64,000 bases of DNA from Pseudomonas marginalis (GTDB lineage Bacteria; Pseudomonadota; Gammaproteobacteria; Pseudomonadales; Pseudomonadaceae). Shown piece after piece: positions 10,162 to 18,298 of the stretch. The translations under genes were made by a program, and so were the position numbers. The notes beneath the pieces were generated by a model. The model saw only the letters and a program-made list of their open reading frames with translations. It made no database searches and was not told where the DNA came from. Positions within the stretch are counted from its first letter, which is position 1. Each line of letters opens with the position of its first letter. Where the stretch lies: positions 368,514 through 432,513 of the forward strand of contig NZ_LKEG01000052.1 of the NCBI RefSeq assembly GCF_001645105.1, read 5' to 3'.

Positions 10162-12498
10162 TTAGAACGCGATGGAGGTCTGCACATACACCGTGCGTGG
10201 CTCACCGACGTATTTGCCTTTGTTGTTATCGTCGAATGAACGTGTGTAGTACTGCTTGTTGAAGATGTTTTTCACTCCCACCGCCACGTTCAGATCCGAC
10301 AGCTGCGGGCCGAAGTCGTAGGCGGCGCGGCTGCTGAACAGCATGTAGCCGGGGATGCGCCCGTTCGCACCGTCGGCGCTTTCGGCCTGGGTGTTGGCGT
10401 TGTCGGCGAACTGGCTGCTCTGGTAGCTGCTGTCCAGGTTGAGCTTCCAGCGGCCTTCGGTGTAGCCCACGCCGAGGGTGCCCTTGTGTTTTGACGAGAA
10501 GGGCACGCGGTTGCCTTTGTTCGGGCCGTCTTCGCGGATGGTGGCGTCCACGTAAGCGTAGCTGGCATACACATCGAACCCTGCCAGCGCCGGGCTCAAG
10601 CCGTCGAGGGCGTAGTTGATGCTGGATTCGATGCCCTGGTGACGGGTCTCACCACGGGCAATCACCGAATCATTGGTCTGGTTGCTTTCGTACTGGTTGT
10701 CGAAGTTGATCAGGAACGCGCCGATTTCCGCGCGCAGGCTGCCGTTGTCGTAGCGTGTGCCGAGTTCCCAGGTCCGCGCTTTTTCCGGTTTGACTTCGCC
10801 GCTGGTCACACGGTTGGGCATCTGGCTGTACTGCACGCTACCGAACGAACCTTCGGTGTTGGCGTAGAGGTTCCAGTCGTCGGTGAGGTGATAGAGCACG
10901 TTCAGTGCCGGCAGCGCGGTGTTGTAGTCACCCTTGTATTTAACGTTGCTCAGGTTGTTGGTTTGCTGGGACTCGATCATCTCGTAGCGAATGCCCGGGG
11001 TGATGGTCCACTTGCCGATATCAATCCGGTCATCGATGAAGAAAGCATTGGCCTCGGTGCCGCCACGGGTGTCGCGGTCATTGCGGCTGTCGGTGGTGGG
11101 GATTTGCTGGTTGGCGGCAATCGGCGTGCGGTAGCGCAGTTCGTGGCCGGCCTCGTTGATGTAACGGTAGCCGACGCCCACTTCGTGGCTGGTCGGGCCC
11201 AGGTCAAAGCCTTGGGCGAAGCGCGTTTCCAAGCCGCGCACCCAGTACTCGCGCGGGGACAGCGACAGGAACGTGCCTTGGTCGAGGTAGCCGCTGCGCA
11301 GCGTCTTGGTGAAGAAGCTGTTTACGGTGAATTCGCGACGGTCCTGCTCATAGCGATAGCCGACGTTGAACATCGTACGGCGGCCCCAGAACTTGTCGTA
11401 GGGACGGGTGGACTGATACGGATCGGCCTTGTAGTCCGCGACGTTCAAACCACCGGGCATATCGGCCTGGCCTTCGTAGTATTGCGCCATGGCGTTGAAG
11501 CTGTTGGCATCATCGAGCTGGTATTTACCCTTGAGGATCAAGTCGTCAATGCGCGTGTTGCTGTTCTCGCGCCAGTCGCCGCCTCGGGTGCCGGAGTACA
11601 GCAGCGCGCCGCCCAGGCCGTTATCGGCGGTGCCGCCGGCGAGCAGGTTGCCGGTGGTCTTGAAGCCGTCCTGGCTGGAGGACGGGCTGGTTTCGGTCTG
11701 CAGGCCGCCTTTGACCGTGGGCGCATCCGGGATCGCGCGGGTCACGAAGTTGACCACGCCGCCGACGTTCTGCGGGCCGTAGCGCACAGCGCCGCCGCCG
11801 CGTACGACGTCTACCGCATCCATGTTGCCCATGCTGATCGGCGCGAATGAAAGCTGCGGCTGGCCGTAAGGCGCGAAAGGCACCGGGATGCCGTCCATCA
11901 ACACCGTGGAGCGCGAGGCCAGGCGCGGGTTGAGGCCGCGAATGCCGAAGTTAAGCGCCATGTCGTGGCTGCCGGTGCCGTTGTTGTCCGGTGCGTTGAC
12001 GCCGGGGATGCGGTTAAGCACGTCCTTGGCCTGGGTCGCACCCTGACGCTCGAACTCTTCGCGGCGGATCACATCACGGGCGCCTGGGTGTTCGAATACG
12101 TTGGTTTGCGCCGCATCGCCGAGCCAGTCGCCGACCACGCTGGACGTGCCCAATTCGATACTGGCCGGTGCCGTGACCGGTTGCAGGCTGTAGGCATTGT
12201 CGCCCTCGGCGCGGGCTTGCAGGCCGGTGCCTTCCAGCAGTTTTTGCAGGCCGTCTGCGGCGCTGTAATTGCCGGACAGGCCACGGCTCTGTCTACCCGC
12301 CGTAACCTCGGAACCGAAGGAAATCAGCACGCCCGCTTCGCGGCCAAACTGGTTCAGCGCAGCTTCCAGCGATGTCGGGGCGATGTGATACGGCTTGGCA
12401 TCGGCCGCCATCACCGGCGGCAGTACGGTAAGACTCAGGCTGGCGCCGAGTAGGAGTTGGCGCAAGGTGCGGGCGAGAAGCGTCGGTTGCTGGGGCAT
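10162..12498 (-). CDS. fecA: TonB-dependent siderophore receptor of the FecA type, with STN signalling domain
   Basis: 778 residues. A signal peptide (to about residue 32, ending VMAADA) is followed by an STN signalling domain (about 35-105, SLEAALNQFGREAGVLISF), a plug (VLNRIPGVN, LNFGIRGL, VVRGGGAVRYGPQNVGGVVNFVTR) and a 22-strand-type barrel ending in aromatic-terminated SIAF. The STN domain and the adjacent fecI-fecR genes fit cell-surface signalling by an outer-membrane ferric-siderophore or ferric-citrate receptor. ATG at 12498 (CAGGA upstream) gives a clean signal peptide; 12549 is an alternative start. The ligand is inferred from family only. Confidence 0.88.
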   Translation of the reverse strand: MPQQPTLLARTLRQLLLGASLSLTVLPPVMAADAKPYHIAPTSLEAALNQFGREAGVLISFGSEVTAGRQSRGLSGNYSAADGLQKLLEGTGLQARAEGDNAYSLQPVTAPASIELGTSSVVGDWLGDAAQTNVFEHPGARDVIRREEFERQGATQAKDVLNRIPGVNAPDNNGTGSHDMALNFGIRGLNPRLASRSTVLMDGIPVPFAPYGQPQLSFAPISMGNMDAVDVVRGGGAVRYGPQNVGGVVNFVTRAIPDAPTVKGGLQTETSPSSSQDGFKTTGNLLAGGTADNGLGGALLYSGTRGGDWRENSNTRIDDLILKGKYQLDDANSFNAMAQYYEGQADMPGGLNVADYKADPYQSTRPYDKFWGRRTMFNVGYRYEQDRREFTVNSFFTKTLRSGYLDQGTFLSLSPREYWVRGLETRFAQGFDLGPTSHEVGVGYRYINEAGHELRYRTPIAANQQIPTTDSRNDRDTRGGTEANAFFIDDRIDIGKWTITPGIRYEMIESQQTNNLSNVKYKGDYNTALPALNVLYHLTDDWNLYANTEGSFGSVQYSQMPNRVTSGEVKPEKARTWELGTRYDNGSLRAEIGAFLINFDNQYESNQTNDSVIARGETRHQGIESSINYALDGLSPALAGFDVYASYAYVDATIREDGPNKGNRVPFSSKHKGTLGVGYTEGRWKLNLDSSYQSSQFADNANTQAESADGANGRIPGYMLFSSRAAYDFGPQLSDLNVAVGVKNIFNKQYYTRSFDDNNKGKYVGEPRTVYVQTSIAF

Positions 12499-12511
12499 GA
12501 ACAGCGGTCCT

Positions 12512-12543
12512 GAGAAGGAAGGATCAAGGTGGCTTTCCTTCTC
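12512..12543. promoter_or_regulatory. Inverted repeat in the fecA leader
   Basis: GAGAAGGAA and TTCCTTCTC form a perfect 9-bp stem with a 14-nt loop, 14 bp upstream of the chosen fecA start. It could be a leader hairpin or an operator; it is not a T-tailed terminator. Confidence 0.5.
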
Positions 12544-12589
12544 TGTCACGCGAGGGGTGGAAAACGGCTCATCGTTTTTGAAATTAATC

Positions 12590-13531
12590 TCAGGCGCGTG
12601 CCTGCACTGTCACCCAATACCGCGTAAAACGCCTTACTTTCACCGGCAGGCTCACTTCCAGCAGGTCGAGAATGCGTTCGCTGTCATCCAGCGGGTAGCT
12701 GCCGGAGATCAGCAGGTTGGCCACCTGTGGGTCGCAATTGACCTGGCCACGACGATAACGGCCCAGTTCGCCGAGGAAATCTTCCAGGCGCATGTGGGAT
12801 GCGACCAGCATGCCGTCGGCCCAGGCGCCGCTGTTGGCGTCGGTGGGGCGCGGGGTGTCCCAGCCTTTGCGGGTGAAGTTGACCTGGCGCCCAGCCTCGA
12901 CCGTCAGCGGCAGGCCGCTGTAGGTGTTGGGCATCACCTCGGCGCGGCCATCGAAGACCGTCAGTTGGGTGTGATCGTTGAACTGGCGCACATTCAAGCG
13001 CGCCGCCTGGCTGGTGAGCAGGCCCTGGCCGGTCAAGACATTCAGCGGCGTATTGCCTGCGAGGCTGGTCAGCAGGATCTCGCCTTCAAGCAGGCGGATC
13101 AGCCGCTGCCGGCCATCGAAGTGCACGTCCACCGCGCTACCGGTATTGAGCTGCAATTGGCTGCCATCGGCCAATTGCACCTTGCGACGCTGGCCGACGG
13201 GGCTGCGATAGTCGGCGGTCAGCGGCGGCAGGATATGTTGCTGGCGCAGGCTCCAGGCGGCGGCCGAACCGGCACCGAGGACCAGCAGTAACTTGAGGGC
13301 CTGGCGGCGGCTGGTGGAGGTCGGCGCATTCAATGCGGCATGGGCCAGGGGCGAGGGCATGCCGCGCAGGCGCTGATTCACGCGCTGCATATGGTCCCAC
13401 GCGCGCTGGTGTTCGCTGTGGGCGTTCAGCCATTGCTGCCAGGCCGCTTGCTGGCGAGGGTTGAGCGCGCCTTGCTGCATTTCCATCAGCCAGTGCACGG
13501 CTTGTTCGGCGACTTGAGTGGAAAAATTCAT
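12590..13531 (-). CDS. fecR: FecR family anti-sigma / signal-transducing protein
   Basis: 313 residues. The N-terminal cytoplasmic anti-sigma part (WLMEMQQGALNPRQQAAWQQWLNAHSEHQRAW) is followed by one membrane segment (about residues 77-93), then a periplasmic FecR domain (RRKVQLADGSQLQLNTGSAV) that should contact the STN domain of the receptor. It lies between fecI and fecA on the same strand and overlaps fecI by 4 bp, so translational coupling is likely. Confidence 0.9.
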   Translation of the reverse strand: MNFSTQVAEQAVHWLMEMQQGALNPRQQAAWQQWLNAHSEHQRAWDHMQRVNQRLRGMPSPLAHAALNAPTSTSRRQALKLLLVLGAGSAAAWSLRQQHILPPLTADYRSPVGQRRKVQLADGSQLQLNTGSAVDVHFDGRQRLIRLLEGEILLTSLAGNTPLNVLTGQGLLTSQAARLNVRQFNDHTQLTVFDGRAEVMPNTYSGLPLTVEAGRQVNFTRKGWDTPRPTDANSGAWADGMLVASHMRLEDFLGELGRYRRGQVNCDPQVANLLISGSYPLDDSERILDLLEVSLPVKVRRFTRYWVTVQARA

Positions 13532-14025
13532 AGGGCGAAATAGCAGCGCATGGCCGCTTTGTTCAGGTGGCGTTTGACGGTGGCGATGGAGATGCCCAGT
13601 TCAGCGCCGATTTGTGCGTAGGTCAGGCCATCCAGCTGGGCCAGCAGGAAAGCGCGTTTGACCTGCACGGGCAGGCCGTCGAGCAGCTGATCCAGCTCCA
13701 CCAGGGTTTGCAGGATGATTGCGCGTTCTTCTTCCGACGGCGCGACGTGCTCGGGCATGTGCGCCAAGGCGTCGAGGTAGGCGCGTTCCAGGTCCTGGCG
13801 GCGGTAGAAGTTGAACAGCACGCGCTTGGCGACGGTGGTGAGGAACGCACGGGGCTCGATCAACGGGGGCGTTTCCCGTGCGGTGAGCACGCGAATGAAG
13901 GTGTCCTGTGCCAGGTCGGCGGCACTTTCCGGACAGCCGAGCTTGCGTCGCAACCAGCCGGTGAGCCAGCGGTGGTGGTCGTTGTACAAAACTTCGACGG
14001 TGTTGGACGGGCTCAACGGGGACAC
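13528..14025 (-). CDS. fecI: FecI-type ECF sigma factor
   Basis: 165 residues from a GTG at 14025 (VSPLSPSNTVEVLYNDHHRWL). Sigma region 2 (AADLAQDTFIRVL) and region 4 (GLTYAQIGAELGISIATVKRHL) are both present. Starts further upstream (14118 ATG, 14151) would lie upstream of or inside a good sigma-70-like promoter (14068-14096), so they are rejected here. The ribosome-binding site at GTG is weak (TGTGGA). The gene starts the fecI-fecR-fecA unit and should direct transcription of fecA on ferric-ligand binding. Confidence 0.85.
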   Translation of the reverse strand: MSPLSPSNTVEVLYNDHHRWLTGWLRRKLGCPESAADLAQDTFIRVLTARETPPLIEPRAFLTTVAKRVLFNFYRRQDLERAYLDALAHMPEHVAPSEEERAIILQTLVELDQLLDGLPVQVKRAFLLAQLDGLTYAQIGAELGISIATVKRHLNKAAMRCYFAL

Positions 14026-14050
14026 TCCACAAGCATCGCCATGCTTTAGA

Positions 14051-14065
14051 GAACAAGAATTGTTC
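14051..14065. promoter_or_regulatory. Palindrome over the predicted fecI start site
   Basis: GAACAAGAATTGTTC is a perfect 6-3-6 inverted repeat directly downstream of the predicted -10 hexamer, where a repressor would block transcription. It is not a good Fur consensus; its binder is unknown. Confidence 0.45.
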
Positions 14066-14067
14066 GC

Positions 14068-14096
14068 ATTGTAGGGTGCGTGAGCGGCTTCGGCAA
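14068..14096 (-). promoter_or_regulatory. Predicted sigma-70 promoter of fecI
   Basis: On the minus strand TTGCCG (14096-14091), a 17-bp spacer and TACAAT (14073-14068) form a good vegetative promoter 43 bp upstream of the GTG start. Confidence 0.6.
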
Positions 14097-14128
14097 TCCA
14101 CCTGCGCAGGTGATTCATCCGTTCTGTT

Positions 14129-14158
14129 TTGCTTATGAGAATATTTATCATTAATATT
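14129..14158 (+). promoter_or_regulatory. Promoter with Fur-box-like sequence for the DUF3649-PepSY unit
   Basis: TTGCTT (14129-14134), a 17-bp spacer and TAATAT (14152-14157) form a rightward promoter. The spacer contains GAGAATATTTATCATTAAT, which resembles a Fur box. It sits in the divergent gap with fecI, so iron control of both sides is plausible. Confidence 0.6.
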
Positions 14159-14186
14159 GCGTGCTGATGAACCTGGCGCTTCCCGC

Positions 14187-14489
14187 ATGAAAAGCAAAAC
14201 CTCGCTGCCTGTCTCCTATCGTCTTGCTGTGACCTCGCGCGTGCTGGCTGCCGTGTTGGGGGGGTACCTGATGGCTTCCCTGGCCAGTATCTGCCTGGCG
14301 CTGTGGATGCCTATTTCCCGTGCTGACGCAGTGATCACCGGGATGATGAGTTCGTTCGTGTTCTATCTGCTGGCCGTGCTCTGGTGTTTCGCCTGCCGCA
14401 GTGCCGCGCGCGCCTGGTTGGGTGTGATGCTGCCGAGCGGGGCTTTCGCCACGCTGGCGGGTGTGGGGTTCTGGATGGCACGCACATGA
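14187..14489 (+). CDS. DUF3649 domain-containing membrane protein
   Basis: 100 residues with three hydrophobic helices (about 17-40, 48-68, 75-96). DUF3649 proteins occur beside PepSY-type iron-acquisition genes in Pseudomonas; their activity is unknown. ATG at 14187 is chosen, though its ribosome-binding site is weak; a TTG at 14157 would fall in the promoter. Its stop overlaps the PepSY gene start (ATGA), showing an operon. Confidence 0.78.
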   Translation: MKSKTSLPVSYRLAVTSRVLAAVLGGYLMASLASICLALWMPISRADAVITGMMSSFVFYLLAVLWCFACRSAARAWLGVMLPSGAFATLAGVGFWMART

Positions 14490-16060
14490 AAGAGGGCTTT
14501 CGCCAGGCCATGGCTTGGCTGCACACCTGGGCTGGGCTGATCTTTGGCTGGCTGCTGTTTGCGATTTTCCTGACCGGCACCTTGGCGTATTTCAAGGACG
14601 AAATCAGTCATTGGATGCAGCCTGAAGTACAGGCCCATCCGCTCGACGACACGCGCAGCCTCACGGTGGCACAGGCGTATCTGCAGCAGCAGGCACCGAA
14701 TGCCGCGCGCTGGTTCATCACCTTGCCCGACAGCCGCGACCCCGGCCTGTCGGTGATGTGGCAAGACAAGGTCGACCCCGGCAAGCGCGGTAATTTCATC
14801 CAGAAAACCCTCGACCCGGTCAGCGGCCAGGCCGTGCAGGCCCGTGAAAGCATGGGCGGCGAGTTCTTCTATCGCTTCCATTTCCAGCTGCAGATGCCTC
14901 ACCCGTGGGGCCGTTGGCTGTCGACCATTGCCGCGATGGTGATGTTTGTCGCGCTGATCACCGGCATCATCACCCACAAGAAAATCTTCAAGGACTTCTT
15001 CACCTTCCGCCCCCGCAAAGGCCAACGCTCCTGGCTCGACGGGCATAACGCGGTGGGCGTGCTGGTGCTGCCATTCCATTTGATGATTACCTACAGCAGC
15101 CTGGTGATCTTCATGAGCATGGTGATGCCGGCGCCGATCCTGGCTTCTTATGGCAACGACACCCGCGCCTTTTTCAGCGAGGTGTTCCCCAACACCAACA
15201 ACGCGCCGGCCTTGGGCCAGCCAGGCACATTGCGGCCGCTGGTGCCGATGTACGAACAGGCACGGGCGCAGTGGAACGGTGGGCATGTGGGGCGCGTGGC
15301 GGTGAATAATCCCAGCGATGTAAACGCCTCGGTCAATGTGTTCCGCGCAGGTTCCGACAGCGTGGTGCACGATTTCGGCAGCACCGTTTCCTTCAACGGC
15401 AGCACCGGTGAGCTGTTGCGGGTGAGTGGCGAGCAGTCACTGCCGGCGGCCATCGGCGGCAGTTTCTATGGCCTGCACATGGGCCATTTCGCCGGTCCGG
15501 TCCTGCGCTGGTTGTACTTTATCTGTGGCTTGGCGGGCACGGCGATGATCGGCACCGGGCTGGTGATCTGGCTCGGCAAGCGCCAGCTCAAACATGCTAA
15601 AGCCGCGGTCATGCCGTTTGAATTGCGCTTGGTGGAAGTACTCAACATCGCCAGCATGTCCGGGCTGATGATCGCCATCGCGGTGTTTTTCTGGGCGAAC
15701 CGTCTGCTACCGGTGAGCTTCGCCGAGCGTTCCGACTGGGAAGTGCAAACCTTCTTTATCGCCTGGGGCCTGAGCCTGTTGCACGCCATCCTGCGGCGCG
15801 GGCGACAGGGTTGGGTCGAGCAGTTAAGCGTCGGCGCGCTGCTGTTTATCGCCATTCCGCTGCTCAATGCGTTGACGACCTCGCACCACCTTGGCGTTTC
15901 GCTGGCCACTGGCGATTGGGCCATGGCCGGCTTCGACCTGACTTGCCTGGCCAGCGGAGTGTTTCTCGCCTGGGCCGCCTGGAAGATGCAGCATCGCACC
16001 GCGCCTGTGCCCAAGGCTGAACGCGCACGTCCGTTGACGCTCAAGCAGGAGACGAACTGA
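14486..16060 (+). CDS. PepSY-associated TM helix (PiuB-like) membrane protein
   Basis: 524 residues. The opening helix WLHTWAGLIFGWLLFAIFLTGTL with its conserved histidine is followed by a periplasmic loop, then a helix (about 150-170), KGQRSWLDGHNAVGVLVLPFH, and a final set of helices around 345-500. This is the PepSY_TM/iron-regulated membrane protein pattern, often taken to be an inner-membrane ferric-siderophore reductase. It overlaps the DUF3649 gene by 4 bp and abuts the DUF3325 gene. Confidence 0.88.
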   Translation: MKEGFRQAMAWLHTWAGLIFGWLLFAIFLTGTLAYFKDEISHWMQPEVQAHPLDDTRSLTVAQAYLQQQAPNAARWFITLPDSRDPGLSVMWQDKVDPGKRGNFIQKTLDPVSGQAVQARESMGGEFFYRFHFQLQMPHPWGRWLSTIAAMVMFVALITGIITHKKIFKDFFTFRPRKGQRSWLDGHNAVGVLVLPFHLMITYSSLVIFMSMVMPAPILASYGNDTRAFFSEVFPNTNNAPALGQPGTLRPLVPMYEQARAQWNGGHVGRVAVNNPSDVNASVNVFRAGSDSVVHDFGSTVSFNGSTGELLRVSGEQSLPAAIGGSFYGLHMGHFAGPVLRWLYFICGLAGTAMIGTGLVIWLGKRQLKHAKAAVMPFELRLVEVLNIASMSGLMIAIAVFFWANRLLPVSFAERSDWEVQTFFIAWGLSLLHAILRRGRQGWVEQLSVGALLFIAIPLLNALTTSHHLGVSLATGDWAMAGFDLTCLASGVFLAWAAWKMQHRTAPVPKAERARPLTLKQETN

Positions 16061-16387
16061 ATGCTGCTCGCTCTGCTGATGTGCTACGCCGGGTTCACGG
16101 CACTGTGCTTGTCCACTGACCGTCACCACGGCGAGCTGCTGCACAGCAAACCCTCGCCCCGGCGGCGCCTGGGGTTGCGTGTGACCGGCTGGTTGCTGCT
16201 GACGCTGTCGATCTGGCCGGCGGTGAGTGTCGTCGGTTGGGGGCAGGGCCTGGTGGAGTGGTGCGCCGTGTTGATGCTCAGCGCGCTGCTGTTGGTGCTG
16301 TTGTTGCCGTATCGGCCAAGGCTGGCCTTGATCCTGGCAGGCGTCGGCCTGCTGGCCAGCCCGGTTGCGGCGTTTGCCACCCTTTGA
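16061..16387 (+). CDS. DUF3325 domain-containing membrane protein
   Basis: 108 residues, four hydrophobic stretches, with the conserved ALCLSTDRHH near the N-terminus. DUF3325 proteins accompany PepSY_TM and DUF3649 proteins in iron loci. The ATG follows the PepSY stop codon with no gap; the ribosome-binding site AGGAGA lies in the end of that gene. Confidence 0.8.
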   Translation: MLLALLMCYAGFTALCLSTDRHHGELLHSKPSPRRRLGLRVTGWLLLTLSIWPAVSVVGWGQGLVEWCAVLMLSALLLVLLLPYRPRLALILAGVGLLASPVAAFATL

Positions 16388-16397
16388 GCCCACCTTG

Positions 16398-16973
16398 ATG
16401 ATCAGCACCCCACCCGAATCCCAGGACAGCCAGCACGCTGACGCGGCCGGTGGACGTGCGCATTTCCTGCGGGTGTTCTTGTCCCAGCGTTCGCAGATGG
16501 AAGCCCTGGTAAGTCGACGTGTGGGGTGCCGCGCCACGGCGGCTGACCTGGTGCAGGACCTGTTCCTGCGCTTCTGGCGCCGGCCGCTGGTGCAGGTTGA
16601 AGAACTCAGCACCTACCTGTTGCGCTGCGCCGGCAACATCGCTATCGACCACCTGCGCAGCGAAGGCGCACGGGTGCGCAGCAGCGAAGGCTGGCTGCCC
16701 GAGCAGCAAGACAACCAGGGCTCCGAACCCCAGGCGGCGCTGGAGGCAGGCAACGATCTGCGCCACGTCGAAGCGGCCCTGCGCAGCTTGCCCGAGCGTA
16801 CGCGGCAGATTTTCCTGCTCAACCGCATCCACGGCCGTAAGTACGCCGAAATCGCCAAGGCCATGGGCCTGTCCCAAAGTGCCGTGGAAAAACATATGAT
16901 GCGTGCTCTCGAAGCCTGCAAAGCCAGCCTTCGCGAACCTTCATCCCCCCGTACGCCAGGGAAAGCACCGTGA
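16398..16973 (+). CDS. FecI-type ECF sigma factor (second pair)
   Basis: 191 residues with region 2 (ATAADLVQDLFLRFWRRP) and region 4 (GRKYAEIAKAMGLSQSAVEKHM). It belongs to the iron-starvation ECF group. It begins 10 bp after the DUF3325 gene, so it is probably part of the same iron-regulated transcript. It overlaps the following fecR-like gene by 4 bp. Unlike the first pair, no receptor gene follows. Confidence 0.88.
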   Translation: MISTPPESQDSQHADAAGGRAHFLRVFLSQRSQMEALVSRRVGCRATAADLVQDLFLRFWRRPLVQVEELSTYLLRCAGNIAIDHLRSEGARVRSSEGWLPEQQDNQGSEPQAALEAGNDLRHVEAALRSLPERTRQIFLLNRIHGRKYAEIAKAMGLSQSAVEKHMMRALEACKASLREPSSPRTPGKAP

Positions 16974-17947
16974 ACGTCACCCCCACGCCCGCCCAGGAAC
17001 ACGCCGCACTGGCCTGGCTGAGCCTGCTGCACGACCAGCCCAGCAGCGGCGACCAGGCTACGTTCAGCCAGTGGCTGCGGGCCGACCCTGCGCACGTCGC
17101 GGCCTATTCCCAGGCGCAGGTGCTGTGGGAGTTGAGCGAAGTACCGGCGCGCAAGTTGGCGGACGAGGAGGCGTTGGCATTGCAGGGCTACCTTAATGCC
17201 ATGCATGCCTCGAAGCGTTCGCGGGTCGTGCGCTGGTCCGGGGCGCTGGCCATGGCCGCGTGCCTGGTGGTGATGGTGTCGATGGGCGCCGGTTGGCAGC
17301 CGTCGCGCTGGGTCGATGACTTTGGCGCGGACTATGTGACGGCGCCCGGAGAAATCAAAACCGTCACCCTGGCCGACAAGTCCCAAATCACCCTCGATGC
17401 CGACAGCGCCATTGCTGTGGATTTCAACCATGGCGAACGGCATATCCAACTGCGTCGGGGCGCGGGCTTTTTCAGCGTGACCCACACCGGTGAGTCCTTC
17501 GTCGTGGCGGCGGCCAGTGGCGAAGCGCGGGTGCTGGGCACACAGTTTGAAGTCCGTCTGCAACCGGCTGGCGCTCAGGTAACGGTGTTGTCCGGGCGGG
17601 TTGGCGTGACGCCGTCAACGCAGGGGCAGCAGCAGATTCTTACGGCGGGCCAGCAAGTGGCCTACACCGATGGCATTGCCGATCAGATGCACGCGGTCGA
17701 CAGCGAATCACGCCTGGCCTGGCGCGACGGCTGGCTCAACTACTACAAGGCGCCGCTGGCCGACGTGGTCAAGGACCTGGAGCGTTATTACCCTGGTCGC
17801 ATCCTGTTGCTCAATGACGAGATGGGCGCCAAGCGCGTCAGTGGCAGCTTCCCGAGCCAGGATCCGCAGGCGGTGCTGAATGCATTGCAGGCGGTACTGG
17901 GTTTTGAACAGCACCATGTGCTGGGGCGAATGATCGTGGTGCGCTGA
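16970..17947 (+). CDS. FecR family anti-sigma protein (second pair, no adjacent receptor)
   Basis: 325 residues: anti-sigma N-terminus (AALAWLSLLHDQPSSGDQAT, FSQWLRADPAHVAAYSQAQ), one membrane segment (about 86-104), FecR domain (IKTVTLADKSQITLDADSAI) and a DUF4974-like C-terminus (LADVVKDLERYYPGRILL). The GTG start overlaps the sigma gene stop. A TonB-dependent receptor with STN domain would be expected next, but the next gene is a convergent glutaredoxin that abuts the stop, so its partner receptor must lie elsewhere or be shared. Confidence 0.88.
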   Translation: MNVTPTPAQEHAALAWLSLLHDQPSSGDQATFSQWLRADPAHVAAYSQAQVLWELSEVPARKLADEEALALQGYLNAMHASKRSRVVRWSGALAMAACLVVMVSMGAGWQPSRWVDDFGADYVTAPGEIKTVTLADKSQITLDADSAIAVDFNHGERHIQLRRGAGFFSVTHTGESFVVAAASGEARVLGTQFEVRLQPAGAQVTVLSGRVGVTPSTQGQQQILTAGQQVAYTDGIADQMHAVDSESRLAWRDGWLNYYKAPLADVVKDLERYYPGRILLLNDEMGAKRVSGSFPSQDPQAVLNALQAVLGFEQHHVLGRMIVVR

Positions 17948-18298
17948 TTACTTCAGCGCCGCCATGATTTTCTCCGGGCTGTAGTCGCGAATCAGCGTGC
18001 CGTTCACGTCCACGAACGGAATCCCGCCGCCGCCCAACGCCTCATACGCCTTGCGCGCCTGGGCGTCCTTCTCGATATCGAACGCCTGGTAGGGAATGCC
18101 TTTCTGGTCCAGGAACCGGCGGATCTGTTTGCAGTACCCACACCATTCGGTGGAATAGAGCACCACGCGCGCCGACGTGCGCACGTGCTCCGGCACCCCT
18201 TGCGAGGGGTTGAACACCCGCTCGATCTTGCCCCAGTTCTGGATCACCACCACGACCAGCAACACCAGCAGGACTTTCTTGAAAACCCCGCCCAGCAT
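17948..18298 (-). CDS. Membrane-anchored glutaredoxin family protein
   Basis: 116 residues. A hydrophobic N-terminal anchor (residues 4-20) precedes a glutaredoxin-like domain with active site CGYC (YSTEWCGYCKQIRRFLDQKG), the cis-Pro GGGIPFVDVNG and a C-terminal helix. It probably reduces disulfides with the domain near the membrane; orientation is uncertain. Its ATG overlaps the yejK stop (TGATG), so the two are co-translated. It is convergent with fecR with no gap. Confidence 0.85.
   Translation of the reverse strand: MLGGVFKKVLLVLLVVVVIQNWGKIERVFNPSQGVPEHVRTSARVVLYSTEWCGYCKQIRRFLDQKGIPYQAFDIEKDAQARKAYEALGGGGIPFVDVNGTLIRDYSPEKIMAALK

Noticed and set aside
14026..14151. Longer fecI start points
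   Set aside because: They would lie upstream of or within the predicted fecI promoter, and the extra residues are not sigma-factor-like.
10162..18000. Iron block as a genomic island
   Set aside because: Base and codon use look like the neighbours, there are no tRNA, integrase or direct-repeat borders, so transfer is not supported.
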